Origin: Bacillus sp. 103mf
Lineage (GTDB): Bacteria; Bacillota; Bacilli; Bacillales; Bacillaceae_G
Direction of reading: 5' to 3'
NCBI RefSeq assembly: GCF_900116295.1
Contig: NZ_FPAF01000014.1
Location: 1-64,000, forward strand
DNA: 64,000 bases
Positions 1-8,275 of this stretch are shown here, one piece after another. The position numbers and the translations under genes were made by a program. The notes beneath the pieces were generated by a model. It was not told the origin of the DNA. It saw only the letters and a list, made by a program, of their open reading frames with translations, and did not search any database. Each line of letters starts with the position of its first letter. The stretch's first letter is position 1.

Positions 1-860
1 AACAGCAGCAAGTCTGTGGGTAAGAAGCGAAGCAAACAAAAGCAGTGAAATTCTCGGGGATTTAAAACAAGGCGAGAAAATAACGGTACTAGGAAAAACA
101 AACGGCTGGGCGAAGATTACATACAAAGGAAAAGAAGGTTATGTTTCGCTAAAGTTTGTGAAGTTAGAAGATAAGGCAGCAGAGAAGCCAGCGGAAAATA
201 TTGTGACAGGTACACAAGAGACAGGAATAGTAACAGCAGCAAGTCTGTGGGTAAGAAGCGAAGCAAACAAAAGCAGTGAAATTCTCGGGGATTTAAAACA
301 AGGCGAGAAAATAACGGTACTAGGAAAAACAAACGGCTGGGCGAAGATTACATACAAAGGAAAAGAAGGTTATGTTTCGCTAAAGTTTGTGAAGTTAGAA
401 GATAAGGCAGCAGAGAAGCCAGCGGAAAATATTGTGACAGGTACACAAGAGACAGGAACAGTAACAGCAGTAAGTCTGTGGGTAAGAAGCGAAGCAAACA
501 AAAGCAGTGAAATTCTGGGGAATTTAAACCACGGCGAGAAAATAACGGTACTAGGAACAGCAAACGGCTGGGCGAAGATTATCTACAAAGGAAAAGAAGG
601 GTATGTTTCGCTAAAGTTTGTGAAGTTAGAAGGAAAAGCAGCAGAGAAGCCAGCGGAAAATATTGTGACAGGTACACAAGAGACAGGAATAGTAACAGCA
701 GCAAGTCTGTGGGTAAGAAGCGAAGCAAACAAAAGCAGTGAAATTCTCGGGGATTTAAAACAAGGCGAGAAAATAACGGTACTAGGAACAGCAAACGGCT
801 GGGCGAAGATGATGTACAAAGGAAAAGAAGGCTATGTTTCGCTAGAATTTGTACAAATTC
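1..860 (+). repeat. 231-bp in-frame tandem repeats within the glucosaminidase gene
   Basis: The words agtctgtgggtaagaagcg recur at 11, 242, 473 and 704, exactly 231 bp (77 codons) apart. Units are almost identical at DNA level. The third differs most (NLNHGE for DLKQGE, and a few substitutions). The array continues beyond the left edge, so total copy number is unknown. Near identity at silent positions points to recent expansion by recombination or slippage. Confidence 0.95.
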
Positions 861-2284
861 GTAAAAGTTCAAATGCTAGTAATGGAAATAATGGACAAAT
901 AACAGAAGAAAGAGGGATTGTAAATACATCTTTATTAAATGTACGTCAAGGTCCTTCAACAAATACTTCAATCGTAGCGCGCTTGAAAAATGGTGAGTCA
1001 GTTTCAGTACTAGGCAAGGAAAATGGTTGGGCGAAAGTTCGAGTAAACGGCGTAGAAGGTTATGTTTCTTTACAGTTCTTAAAGCTAAAACAAGCATCTT
1101 CTTATGAAGTGGTCACAGAAACAGGAAAAGTTCAAAAATCGAATGGCGTGGAAGCAGAAAAAGAGCTGCAAACAAGGCAAGAAGACGGTTATATTGTCAG
1201 CGATGGTAAAGTTGTGGATATGAAACAAGGTTTTGTACGAGCAAATGGTGTGATTAATATTTATGATATTACAACTGGTAAAAAGTTAACATATGTACGA
1301 GAGGGAGCTGACCTAAAGTTCGTAAAAGTGGATGGAGATCGTGTACATGTGAAAATTTATGGTACGACAGGATATGTCAATATAGATGATGTTACTTTAT
1401 TTCCAAATATGCTTCATAAATCAACGTCATATTATACAGTAAAAAGTGGAAGTCTTTATCATTATGTATATGATCATTCTAATGATGAGTATACGACATA
1501 TAAAATCGGCAATGCACCGAAGCATTTACAAGAAGGTAGTCGCTATGAGGCATTTGATAAAACGCAAATCGGTGGACAAGATAGTTATCAATATTTTGAA
1601 TATGTGCCGATTCGCGTTACATCTACTTATACAGCGAAAGACATTGATAATTTTTTAATGAAATATAGTGCAGACAGCCCGTTGATTGGAACTGGAGAAT
1701 ATTTTGTTAATGCAGCACAAAAATATAATTTAAATGCAGGGTACTTATTATCTCATGCCATTTTGGAATCCGGTTGGGGAAAAAGTCGTATTGCACAGGA
1801 TAAGAAAAATTTATTTGGTTTTAGCGCGGTAGATTCTGATCCTTATAACGGTGCAACGGCATTTCAAACATGGGAAGAAGGCATTAACTTCTGTGCTTCG
1901 TATATCGATCAAAACTATTTAAATCCAAATGGCTGGACATATAATGGCGGGAATTTGGGAGATAAATCACAAGGTATGAACGTCATGTATGCAAGTGATG
2001 AGAATTGGGGACAACAAATTGCTTCTCTTATGAATAGACTTGATGCCATGAACGGCGGAAAAGATTTGAATAAATATCAGCTAGGTATGCTGCAAGCAGG
2101 ATCTGTGTTATTTAAAAGTGTAGGCGGCGCGCAAGCAAGTGTAGCACCTCGTAATATTACAGTTGCAATTAAGAATACGATTCAAACTTCAAGTGGAACA
2201 TACTATGAGCTAGTTTCTGATAACACAGCGTATAATAGTGTGTATGCGAAAGTAAACTCTGTAAAACTTATATCCTCATATTAA
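2..2284 (+). CDS. SH3-repeat endo-beta-N-acetylglucosaminidase (5' end outside window)
   Basis: Secreted or wall-bound peptidoglycan hydrolase. The frame is open from base 2, so the true start lies upstream; the GTG at 158 is internal. The visible part has four near-identical 77-residue units, each with a bacterial SH3 domain (SLWVRSEAN, GWAKI, EGYVSLKFV), then a divergent fifth SH3 at about 907-1085 and a degenerate one at about 1240-1400. The C-terminal part (about 1650-2050) is a GH73 glucosaminidase domain with the catalytic glutamate in HAILESGWG and a KKNLFGF motif, as in LytD and LytG. SH3 domains in such enzymes usually bind the wall. A stretch of about 80 residues follows the catalytic domain. 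The gene ends in TAA at 2282-2284. The family call is firm; the bond cleaved is inferred. Confidence 0.85.
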   Translation, partial: TAASLWVRSEANKSSEILGDLKQGEKITVLGKTNGWAKITYKGKEGYVSLKFVKLEDKAAEKPAENIVTGTQETGIVTAASLWVRSEANKSSEILGDLKQGEKITVLGKTNGWAKITYKGKEGYVSLKFVKLEDKAAEKPAENIVTGTQETGTVTAVSLWVRSEANKSSEILGNLNHGEKITVLGTANGWAKIIYKGKEGYVSLKFVKLEGKAAEKPAENIVTGTQETGIVTAASLWVRSEANKSSEILGDLKQGEKITVLGTANGWAKMMYKGKEGYVSLEFVQIRKSSNASNGNNGQITEERGIVNTSLLNVRQGPSTNTSIVARLKNGESVSVLGKENGWAKVRVNGVEGYVSLQFLKLKQASSYEVVTETGKVQKSNGVEAEKELQTRQEDGYIVSDGKVVDMKQGFVRANGVINIYDITTGKKLTYVREGADLKFVKVDGDRVHVKIYGTTGYVNIDDVTLFPNMLHKSTSYYTVKSGSLYHYVYDHSNDEYTTYKIGNAPKHLQEGSRYEAFDKTQIGGQDSYQYFEYVPIRVTSTYTAKDIDNFLMKYSADSPLIGTGEYFVNAAQKYNLNAGYLLSHAILESGWGKSRIAQDKKNLFGFSAVDSDPYNGATAFQTWEEGINFCASYIDQNYLNPNGWTYNGGNLGDKSQGMNVMYASDENWGQQIASLMNRLDAMNGGKDLNKYQLGMLQAGSVLFKSVGGAQASVAPRNITVAIKNTIQTSSGTYYELVSDNTAYNSVYAKVNSVKLISSY

Positions 2285-2414
2285 AAAATAGCTAGATTCG
2301 TAATGTTGATATTACAGGGAAATCGGTCAATTGAAATGAATTCTTAATCATTTGGCGTAAGTGAAGGACCTAGTTCCAGCACATGAACGATTTATATGTC
2401 AAATATCGTCGAAG

Positions 2415-2508
2415 GGTCTTTATATTGTGTCGAATCGCCGATATATTACAAATAGCGTCGATAAATTCACCATTTCCGCCGATATATTGCGAAAAACGCC
2501 GATATATT
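2415..2508. repeat. 20-21-bp phased motif array, locus 1
   Basis: The motif cgccgatatatt and variants start at 2415 (degenerate), 2436, 2456, 2477 and 2497, spaced 21, 20, 21 and 20 bp. A second array with the same leading sequence lies at 37397-37491. No gene is supported here; an apparent 62-codon frame over 2383-2571 is only an open frame through the repeat. Confidence 0.8.
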
Positions 2509-2513
2509 AGTGG

Positions 2514-2605
2514 ACACGTAAAAGGCCCTAACCGTTTTTATACGCGGCCAGATGTTTTCATTCCCTCCTAAAAAGAATGAGGTTTTTAGGAGGGGATAAT
2601 TTTGG
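2514..2605 (-). repeat. Partial copy of dispersed element R1 (reverse)
   Basis: The reverse complement contains acatctggcc, a degenerate cggttagggcctttt, and the aggaggg/ctcctaaaaa arms seen in fuller R1 copies. It abuts the phased array on its right. Only the left half of the element is recognisable. The rest of the 2285-2764 spacer holds no gene. Confidence 0.65.
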
Positions 2606-2764
2606 AATTGTTTACTTCTTACATTGGTGCAGAGAAATAAAATAGATGTTTTCATATAATCAAAAAATTATTCTTTTTTTCAATCTATGAAAAATGCTAC
2701 AATATAAAGGAAGAATACAATATTTTCCTAGCTGAAAAATGGTTTGTAGAAAGGAAGAGACTTC

Positions 2765-3361
2765 ATGCCTATTATTTTAGAAAAAGGACAGAAGATCGAC
2801 TTAACAAAAGGACAACCAGGGTTAACAAAATTACAAGTTGGCCTAGGATGGGATCCAATTGGAAAATCGGGTGGATTATTATCTTCACTGTTTGGAAGTA
2901 AGCCAAATATTGACTGTGATGCATCTGTGATCATGCTTGAGAATGATCGATTTTTACATAAACATGATTTAATTTATTTTGGAAATAAATTATCTTCTTG
3001 TGGAAGTGTTACTCATTCGGGTGATAATTTAACAGGTGAAGGTGGAGGCGATGATGAAACTATTTTTGTTGAATTACAAAAAGTTCCATCTAGAGTGAAC
3101 CGCCTAATTTTTGTTGTAAATATTTATGATTGCGTGAACCGTCGCCAAGACTTTGGAATGATTCACAATGCGTATATTCGTATTCAAAATCCGCAAACAC
3201 GCGAAGAGTTAGTACGTTATAACTTAACGGATAACTACGGTGGAAAGACAACTTTAATTGCTGGTGAAATGTACCGTCATAACAATGAATGGAAGTTCTC
3301 GGCAGTCGGAGAAGGAACGCAAGATAAAAATTTAAGTGAAATCGTTACGCGTTATCAATAA
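2765..3361 (+). CDS. yceC: TerD-family protein YceC
   Basis: 198-residue cytoplasmic TerD-domain protein, first gene of a yceCDEFGH-type operon. It opens with the family signature [12 protein letters not shown] and has [13 protein letters not shown], which matches the TerD calcium-binding stretch. It is the most divergent of the three paralogues: residues about 32-48 form an insertion ([16 protein letters not shown]), DFDLDVS of the others reads IDCDAS, and the C terminus lacks the GFQGGL tail. The SD agaaaggaag precedes the ATG by 7 nt. TerD proteins occur in tellurite and general stress clusters; in B. subtilis this operon is under extracytoplasmic-function and general stress sigma control. 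Confidence 0.9.
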   Translation: MPIILEKGQKIDLTKGQPGLTKLQVGLGWDPIGKSGGLLSSLFGSKPNIDCDASVIMLENDRFLHKHDLIYFGNKLSSCGSVTHSGDNLTGEGGGDDETIFVELQKVPSRVNRLIFVVNIYDCVNRRQDFGMIHNAYIRIQNPQTREELVRYNLTDNYGGKTTLIAGEMYRHNNEWKFSAVGEGTQDKNLSEIVTRYQ

Positions 3362-3381
3362 TTTTTAAGGAGGCGCTATAT

Positions 3382-3966
3382 ATGGCAGTTATTTCATTAC
3401 AAAAAGGACAAAAAGTAGATTTAACGAAAACAAATCCAGGTCTTTCAAAAGTAATTGTTGGTCTTGGCTGGGATACAAATAAATATGATGGACAGGCTGA
3501 TTTTGATTTAGATGTAAGTATTTTCTTAGTTGGGGCCAATGGTAAAGTTGGCGGAGGGGAAGATTTCATTTTCTATAACAATCCAACTGGAGCAAATGGT
3601 TCTGTACAGCATTTAGGTGATAATCGTACAGGAGAAGGCGCAGGGGACGATGAAACAATCAAGGTTGATTTAAAAAATGTTCCTGCGCATATCGAACGCA
3701 TTTGTTTCACGATTACAATTTATGATGGAGAAGGTCGTCGTCAAAACTTTGGACAAGTATCTAATTCCTTTGTTCGCATTTTAGATGAAGAGAAGAACAC
3801 AGAGCTAATTCGCTATGACTTAGGTGAAGACTTCTCGATTGAAACAGCAGTTGTAGTCGGTGAATTATACCGTCATAACAATGATTGGAAGTTTAATGCA
3901 ATTGGAAGCGGATTCCAAGGTGGATTGGCAGCTTTATGTAAAAACTTTGGTTTAGATGTAGAGTAA
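3382..3966 (+). CDS. yceD: TerD-family protein YceD
   Basis: 194-residue TerD-domain protein, canonical in every motif: [63 protein letters not shown] and the GFQGGL C-terminal tail. The conserved acidic residues would bind Ca2+. It starts 20 nt after yceC behind aaggaggcg. It resembles yceE more than yceC, which suggests a later duplication. Biochemical function is not established; TerD proteins are thought to act with TerC at the membrane in metal or envelope stress. Confidence 0.92.
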   Translation: MAVISLQKGQKVDLTKTNPGLSKVIVGLGWDTNKYDGQADFDLDVSIFLVGANGKVGGGEDFIFYNNPTGANGSVQHLGDNRTGEGAGDDETIKVDLKNVPAHIERICFTITIYDGEGRRQNFGQVSNSFVRILDEEKNTELIRYDLGEDFSIETAVVVGELYRHNNDWKFNAIGSGFQGGLAALCKNFGLDVE

Positions 3967-3995
3967 ATAATCTATGTAAATAGAGGTGAATCCCT

Positions 3996-4574
3996 ATGGT
4001 CATTCAGTTACAAAAAGGACAAAAAATTGATTTAGGTAAGACAAGCCCAGGCCTTACGAAAGCGATTATTGGTCTTGGATGGGATATTAAACAATATGAC
4101 GGCGGATCTGATTATGATTTAGACGCATCTGCTTTTTTATTAAATCAAGAAGGTAAATGTACGAAAGAAACAGATTTTATCTTTTATAACAATTTACAAT
4201 CTCCTTGTGGTTCTGTTACACATACAGGTGATAACCGAACTGGAGAAGGTGCAGGTGACGATGAACAATTAGTTGTTGATCTAAGCAAAGTCCCAGCTGA
4301 TGTACACCGTATTGCGATTACAGTTACCATTTATGATGCTGAGGGCCGCCGCCAAAACTTTGGCCAAGTTGCTAACGCATTTGTTCGTTTAGCGAATGAA
4401 GAAACAAATGAAGAAGTGCTTCGCTATGATTTAGGGGAAGATTTCTCCATTGAAACAGCGGTTGTCTTTTGTGAATTATACCGTCATAATGGACAGTGGA
4501 AGTTTAATGCTGTCGGAAGTGGCTTCCAAGGTGGACTAGGTGCGCTTGTAAGAGCGTATGGCTTGGATGCATAA
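3996..4574 (+). CDS. yceE: TerD-family protein YceE
   Basis: 192-residue TerD-domain protein, third tandem paralogue. It has [48 protein letters not shown] and the GFQGGLGALVRAYGLDA tail. The start is 29 nt after yceD behind agaggtga. A hairpin with a T-run follows the stop directly, so this gene may end one transcript class while read-through reaches yceF. Confidence 0.92.
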   Translation: MVIQLQKGQKIDLGKTSPGLTKAIIGLGWDIKQYDGGSDYDLDASAFLLNQEGKCTKETDFIFYNNLQSPCGSVTHTGDNRTGEGAGDDEQLVVDLSKVPADVHRIAITVTIYDAEGRRQNFGQVANAFVRLANEETNEEVLRYDLGEDFSIETAVVFCELYRHNGQWKFNAVGSGFQGGLGALVRAYGLDA

Positions 4575-4608
4575 GAAGGAAGCGACTTTCGTTTCCTTCT
4601 TTTCCTCT
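4575..4608 (+). terminator. Hairpin between yceE and yceF
   Basis: gaaggaa and ttccttc arms surround cgactttcg and are followed by a T-rich run. It sits inside the operon, so it may set the ratio of TerD transcripts to yceFGH rather than end all transcription. Confidence 0.65.
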
Positions 4609-4647
4609 TTTTAGAAATTTAAAAACAGAATAGGAGTCAAGAACTGT

Positions 4648-5436
4648 ATGGAGATTTTACACGGAATTCTTGATACGTATGCCCAATTCTTTGATTTAGA
4701 TATGTGGGTAAAAGTATTACAAGATCCAGTATCTTGGGGATTAATTGGTACGCTTGTTATTTTGGAAGGCTTGCTATCTGCTGATAACGCGCTTGTACTA
4801 GCCGTTATGGTAAAACATCTTCCAGAAGAAAAGCGTAAAAAAGCTTTATTTTATGGACTTATTGGTGCGTATGCATTTCGTTTTATTGCCATCGGAATTG
4901 GTATGTACTTAATTAAATTAGCGTGGGTAAAAGTACTTGGTGCTCTTTATCTTGCATGGCTTTCTGTGAAACACTTCATTGATAAATCTAAAGGAAATGA
5001 AGAAGATGAAGAAGGTCACGGTATGAAGCAAGACAGCATTCTATTTAGAATGTTTGGCATGTTCTGGGGAACAGTAGTAATGGTTGAGTTAATGGACATT
5101 GCGTTCTCTGTGGATAGCGTTCTTGCGGCATTTGGTGTTTCAAATGAAGTATGGATTTTACTTCTTGGCGGAATGCTTGGAATTTTAATGATGCGTGGTA
5201 TTGCCGGCGTATTTTTACGATTACTAGAGCGTATTCCAGAACTAGAAACGACAGCATATATATTAATTGCAATTATTGCTGGGAAAATGTTACTTTCTGT
5301 ATTTCATATTGAAATGCCGCATTGGTTATTCTTTATAATTTTAGTTATTGCATTTGGTGCGACATTTATTTTACATTATATGAAAACATCTCGCCAAACT
5401 CGTGAAGAGGTGGCAGCTACTAAGAAAGAAGATTAA
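4648..5436 (+). CDS. yceF: TerC-family membrane metal exporter YceF (MeeF)
   Basis: 262-residue integral membrane protein with about seven hydrophobic helices and the TerC signatures LEGLLSADNALVLAVM and ELMDIAFSVDSVLAAF, whose acidic residues lie within helices. The B. subtilis homologue YceF (renamed MeeF) is reported to export Mn2+ for metalation of secreted enzymes. Its place directly after three TerD genes supports a joint role. An acidic, basic-ended loop (KGNEEDEEGHGMK) lies near residues 115-128. SD ataggag, spacing 11. Confidence 0.9.
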   Translation: MEILHGILDTYAQFFDLDMWVKVLQDPVSWGLIGTLVILEGLLSADNALVLAVMVKHLPEEKRKKALFYGLIGAYAFRFIAIGIGMYLIKLAWVKVLGALYLAWLSVKHFIDKSKGNEEDEEGHGMKQDSILFRMFGMFWGTVVMVELMDIAFSVDSVLAAFGVSNEVWILLLGGMLGILMMRGIAGVFLRLLERIPELETTAYILIAIIAGKMLLSVFHIEMPHWLFFIILVIAFGATFILHYMKTSRQTREEVAATKKED

Positions 5437-5442
5437 TAGACT

Positions 5443-5478
5443 AAATGGGTTTGCTCGTCATACGGGCGCCCATTTTTT
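5443..5478 (+). terminator. Hairpin between yceF and yceG
   Basis: atggg ... cccat outer arms with inner tgc-cgt/acg-gc pairing, followed by tttttt. It is inside the operon and may act as an attenuator. Confidence 0.65.
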
Positions 5479-5507
5479 ATAAACGTTTCGTTTGGAGGTG
5501 AACAAGT

Positions 5508-7139
5508 ATGTTTTCACGTTTTACATTTCACCCACAGCTACTCGGCGGGGAAGAAGCATTAAAACAGTTTGAAGTCGGTTTAGCAAAGCGGCCGCATTAT
5601 GAAGTGACAGAGAATGATTTGCATTTTAGCTACATAGGATGTCGCATTCTTGGAGTGCCAAATGATACGGATGAGTACTATAATCAATTATTTGAGTATA
5701 GTCAAAATGAGAAGATCACTGTACTTCATGAACAAAATTTAAATAAAGTCATTCCTTCAGAGAAGCTTCGTGATATTCAAGAAGTTTTTTCACTGCACCA
5801 ACAGGCAGCAAACGGTTTAACTGTAAATCGTCTCGTTGCTCATTTATCGGGAAAGCGTTTATTGCCCGAAGTAGATCATCCCGATATACAACACTACATA
5901 CATACAACTTTCATTTCAATTTTAAAGCTGTACGAAAAACAACATAATCAATCATTAAAAACAGAAGGTTTTCGCCGTTTTTTAATTGATATGATTAAGT
6001 TAAGTGAAAATTACGTTTCAAAATGGTTTTCACAAAAGGATTATAAAGTACAAATGCCGCAAATTATCTGGTACGGTGATGCATCGGAAAGTCGAATTTA
6101 CTTTTTATACTTCCTTATTATGCTCGGATGTGACGTATTGTATTATCATCCAGAAGGAAAAGATGGTTTTGAAACAATCGATGAAGAAAATCGAACATTT
6201 GTGATTTCGCATCCAGGCCGAATTGCATTAGAATCATTTCCAGATAAAAAGAGAGAGCGCGTTGCAACGGTTGCTTATCAAGCCTCAAAAGAGATTGAGC
6301 AGGTGCTTCATCATGATAATTCGCTCTTGTATAAACCGTGGCAATTTAGGGCGTATACGCCAGTTGCCCGGACGTTAAAGACAACCTATGATGAACTGTT
6401 TATCATTACGAAAGAAAAAGCATTTATAAGACCAACATTCTTTGTAGAAAATCAACATATTTATATTCCGTCGTTATTTGCAAAAGTGTCCGGTGTCTCT
6501 AAAAATGAGAAAGAATATTTTCAAAGATTAAAAACGTTAACATCATATGAAAATAGTCTATTAATCAATCAATTTCCATTTACAAAGGAACAGAAAGCGA
6601 ATTTTCAATTTCATTATCGTGATGCTTTAAACCGTTCAGGAAAACTTGATGCCCAGAACATCATTCAAAGCCATTGGTGGCCGCATAAGCGCTTACCAGA
6701 AGGCTTGCAATATGGCATTGCAGAGGCAATGATTCATACATGTGAAAGCGGGCTTTGCAAAAAAATAGGGAATGAAACAGAGCAAGACATTGCTTTATAT
6801 GTGTTTGCGCAGCTTTCACAAATTCCACCGAACATACTTGAGCAGCTTGAGAAATTTGATTATTCGCAAGAAGTGCCGAAAATAGTCATATTTAACAATG
6901 AGAAAAGTGGAGAACTTACGCGTTCTGATGCGGTATTAATGCTCTTTTTAAATCAAATTGGTATTGATGTTTTCCATTTTAATCCGACAGGACGTAATGA
7001 TATCGAGCAGTACATTGAAGCAGGCGCATTTGATTCCCATTGGTTAGAAGAAGTAAGCTTTGATGTGGAGTTTCACGGCGTTGCGTCTTATAAAAATTTA
7101 TCAAATACTTTAAAAGGGCTATTCCGGCCATTTTTATAA
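5508..7139 (+). CDS. yceG: YceG family protein
   Basis: 543-residue soluble protein matching B. subtilis YceG in length and position between the TerC-like and TelA-like genes. No catalytic motif is evident to me. The sequence has two comparable halves: IIWYGDASESRIYFLYFLIMLGCDVLYYHPEGKD near residues 186-220 and IVIFNNEKSGELTRSDAVLMLFLNQIGIDVFHFNPTGRND near 464-503. This suggests an internal duplication of an alpha/beta unit. SD ggaggtg, 6 nt before ATG. Function is unknown; the family travels with TerD and TelA in stress operons. Confidence 0.85.
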   Translation: MFSRFTFHPQLLGGEEALKQFEVGLAKRPHYEVTENDLHFSYIGCRILGVPNDTDEYYNQLFEYSQNEKITVLHEQNLNKVIPSEKLRDIQEVFSLHQQAANGLTVNRLVAHLSGKRLLPEVDHPDIQHYIHTTFISILKLYEKQHNQSLKTEGFRRFLIDMIKLSENYVSKWFSQKDYKVQMPQIIWYGDASESRIYFLYFLIMLGCDVLYYHPEGKDGFETIDEENRTFVISHPGRIALESFPDKKRERVATVAYQASKEIEQVLHHDNSLLYKPWQFRAYTPVARTLKTTYDELFIITKEKAFIRPTFFVENQHIYIPSLFAKVSGVSKNEKEYFQRLKTLTSYENSLLINQFPFTKEQKANFQFHYRDALNRSGKLDAQNIIQSHWWPHKRLPEGLQYGIAEAMIHTCESGLCKKIGNETEQDIALYVFAQLSQIPPNILEQLEKFDYSQEVPKIVIFNNEKSGELTRSDAVLMLFLNQIGIDVFHFNPTGRNDIEQYIEAGAFDSHWLEEVSFDVEFHGVASYKNLSNTLKGLFRPFL

Positions 7140-7157
7140 AGAAAGGAAGATACATAT

Positions 7158-8237
7158 ATGAATCCGATTGTATTAGAGCCAACAACAGAATTGAATGAAC
7201 AAACATCACAAAATCTTCGCCTGCAATTAAGACAAGATCCTGAAGTGCAGCGCATTTATAATGGTGTAGATATAAAAGATCAATTGGAACTAATTGAGCT
7301 AGGAAAAGAGCCATCTGTAGAAATTTCAAGGTTTGCAGATCAAATTTTGCATACGATGACATTATCTAAGGTAGAAGATTCGGGTGAGCTATTAAAACAG
7401 CTTGGGAAAATTATGGACAAGTTTGATAGTAAAGATTTCGTTGAAGAAAAAAGCGGTTTTTTCTCTCGTTTATTTAAAAAAGGAAATCAAATGATTGAAC
7501 AAATCTTCAATAAGTATCAAACGATGGGACGCGAAATGGATAAAGTATACGTGGAAATCACGAAATATCAAGATGAAATGAAGCGCTCAATTGGTACGTT
7601 AGATGGCTTGTATGAGCAAAACTTAAAATACTATTTAGATTTAGAGAAATATGTTGTTGCGGGTGAAATGTTACTTGAGCGTCTGCAAACAGAATTAGTT
7701 CCAATGTATGAAGAGCGCGTTCGTAACAATGATCAACTTGCAGGAATCGAGCTGGAATCATTAAAGAACTCTGTAGAGATTTTAGAGCAGCGCATTGATG
7801 ATTTAGAAAAAGCGCGTATGGTTGCGCTATTAACAGCACCGCAAATTCGCATGATTCAACGTGGTAATAACAAGTTAATCGGGAAAATTAATACAGCGTT
7901 TATTACGACAATTCCTATTTTTAAAAATGGCATCATTCAAGCTGTAAATGCAAAACGTCAAAAGCTTGTTGCAGATTCAATGGCAGAACTTGACCGCCGC
8001 ACAAATGAACTGTTGAAGAGAAATGCACAAAATATCGCAACGCAAAGTGTAGAAGTAGCGAAATTAGCGGGTTCTTCAAGTATTAAGATGGAAACACTTG
8101 AAGAGACTTGGAATATTATTTCGAAAGGTGTTCAAGAAACACAACAAATTGAAGAACAAAATAAACGTGAGCGTGAAGAAAGCCGTAAGCGTATGGCAGA
8201 ATTAACGGATAGAATTAAGAAGGAAATGCAAGGATAA
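7158..8237 (+). CDS. yceH: Toxic anion resistance protein YceH (TelA family)
   Basis: 359-residue protein, largely helical and coiled coil, of the TelA/KlaA toxic-anion-resistance family. Recognisable stretches are FFSRLFKKGNQMIEQIF, VEITKYQDEMKRSIGTLDGLYEQNLKYYLDLEKYV and the long C-terminal helix rich in E, K and R. It starts 18 nt after yceG behind aaaggaaga, so it is the promoter-distal member of the operon. It ends just before a strong bidirectional terminator. TelA proteins are linked to tellurite and antimicrobial tolerance; the mechanism is unclear. Confidence 0.9.
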   Translation: MNPIVLEPTTELNEQTSQNLRLQLRQDPEVQRIYNGVDIKDQLELIELGKEPSVEISRFADQILHTMTLSKVEDSGELLKQLGKIMDKFDSKDFVEEKSGFFSRLFKKGNQMIEQIFNKYQTMGREMDKVYVEITKYQDEMKRSIGTLDGLYEQNLKYYLDLEKYVVAGEMLLERLQTELVPMYEERVRNNDQLAGIELESLKNSVEILEQRIDDLEKARMVALLTAPQIRMIQRGNNKLIGKINTAFITTIPIFKNGIIQAVNAKRQKLVADSMAELDRRTNELLKRNAQNIATQSVEVAKLAGSSSIKMETLEETWNIISKGVQETQQIEEQNKREREESRKRMAELTDRIKKEMQG

Positions 8238-8243
8238 GGATAG

Positions 8244-8275
8244 AAAAGGCAGTGAGGAATTCCTCACTGCCTTTT
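8244..8275. terminator. Perfect 32-nt palindromic bidirectional terminator
   Basis: aaaaggcagtgaggaa is followed directly by its reverse complement (16-bp arms, no loop mismatch), with A/T runs on both sides. It serves yceH from the left and the Ca2+ ATPase gene from the right. The last codons and the TGA stop (8264-8266, minus) of the ATPase lie inside the palindrome. Confidence 0.92.

Noticed and set aside
579-872. Antisense open frames over the SH3 repeats
   Set aside because: They recur with the 231-bp period and are shadows of the coding repeats.
2383-2571. 62-codon open frame in the spacer before yceC
   Set aside because: It runs across the phased repeat array and part of R1, lacks an SD and resembles nothing.
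2765-8237. Treating the yce operon as a new system
   Set aside because: Gene order and protein lengths match the known B. subtilis yceCDEFGH operon.
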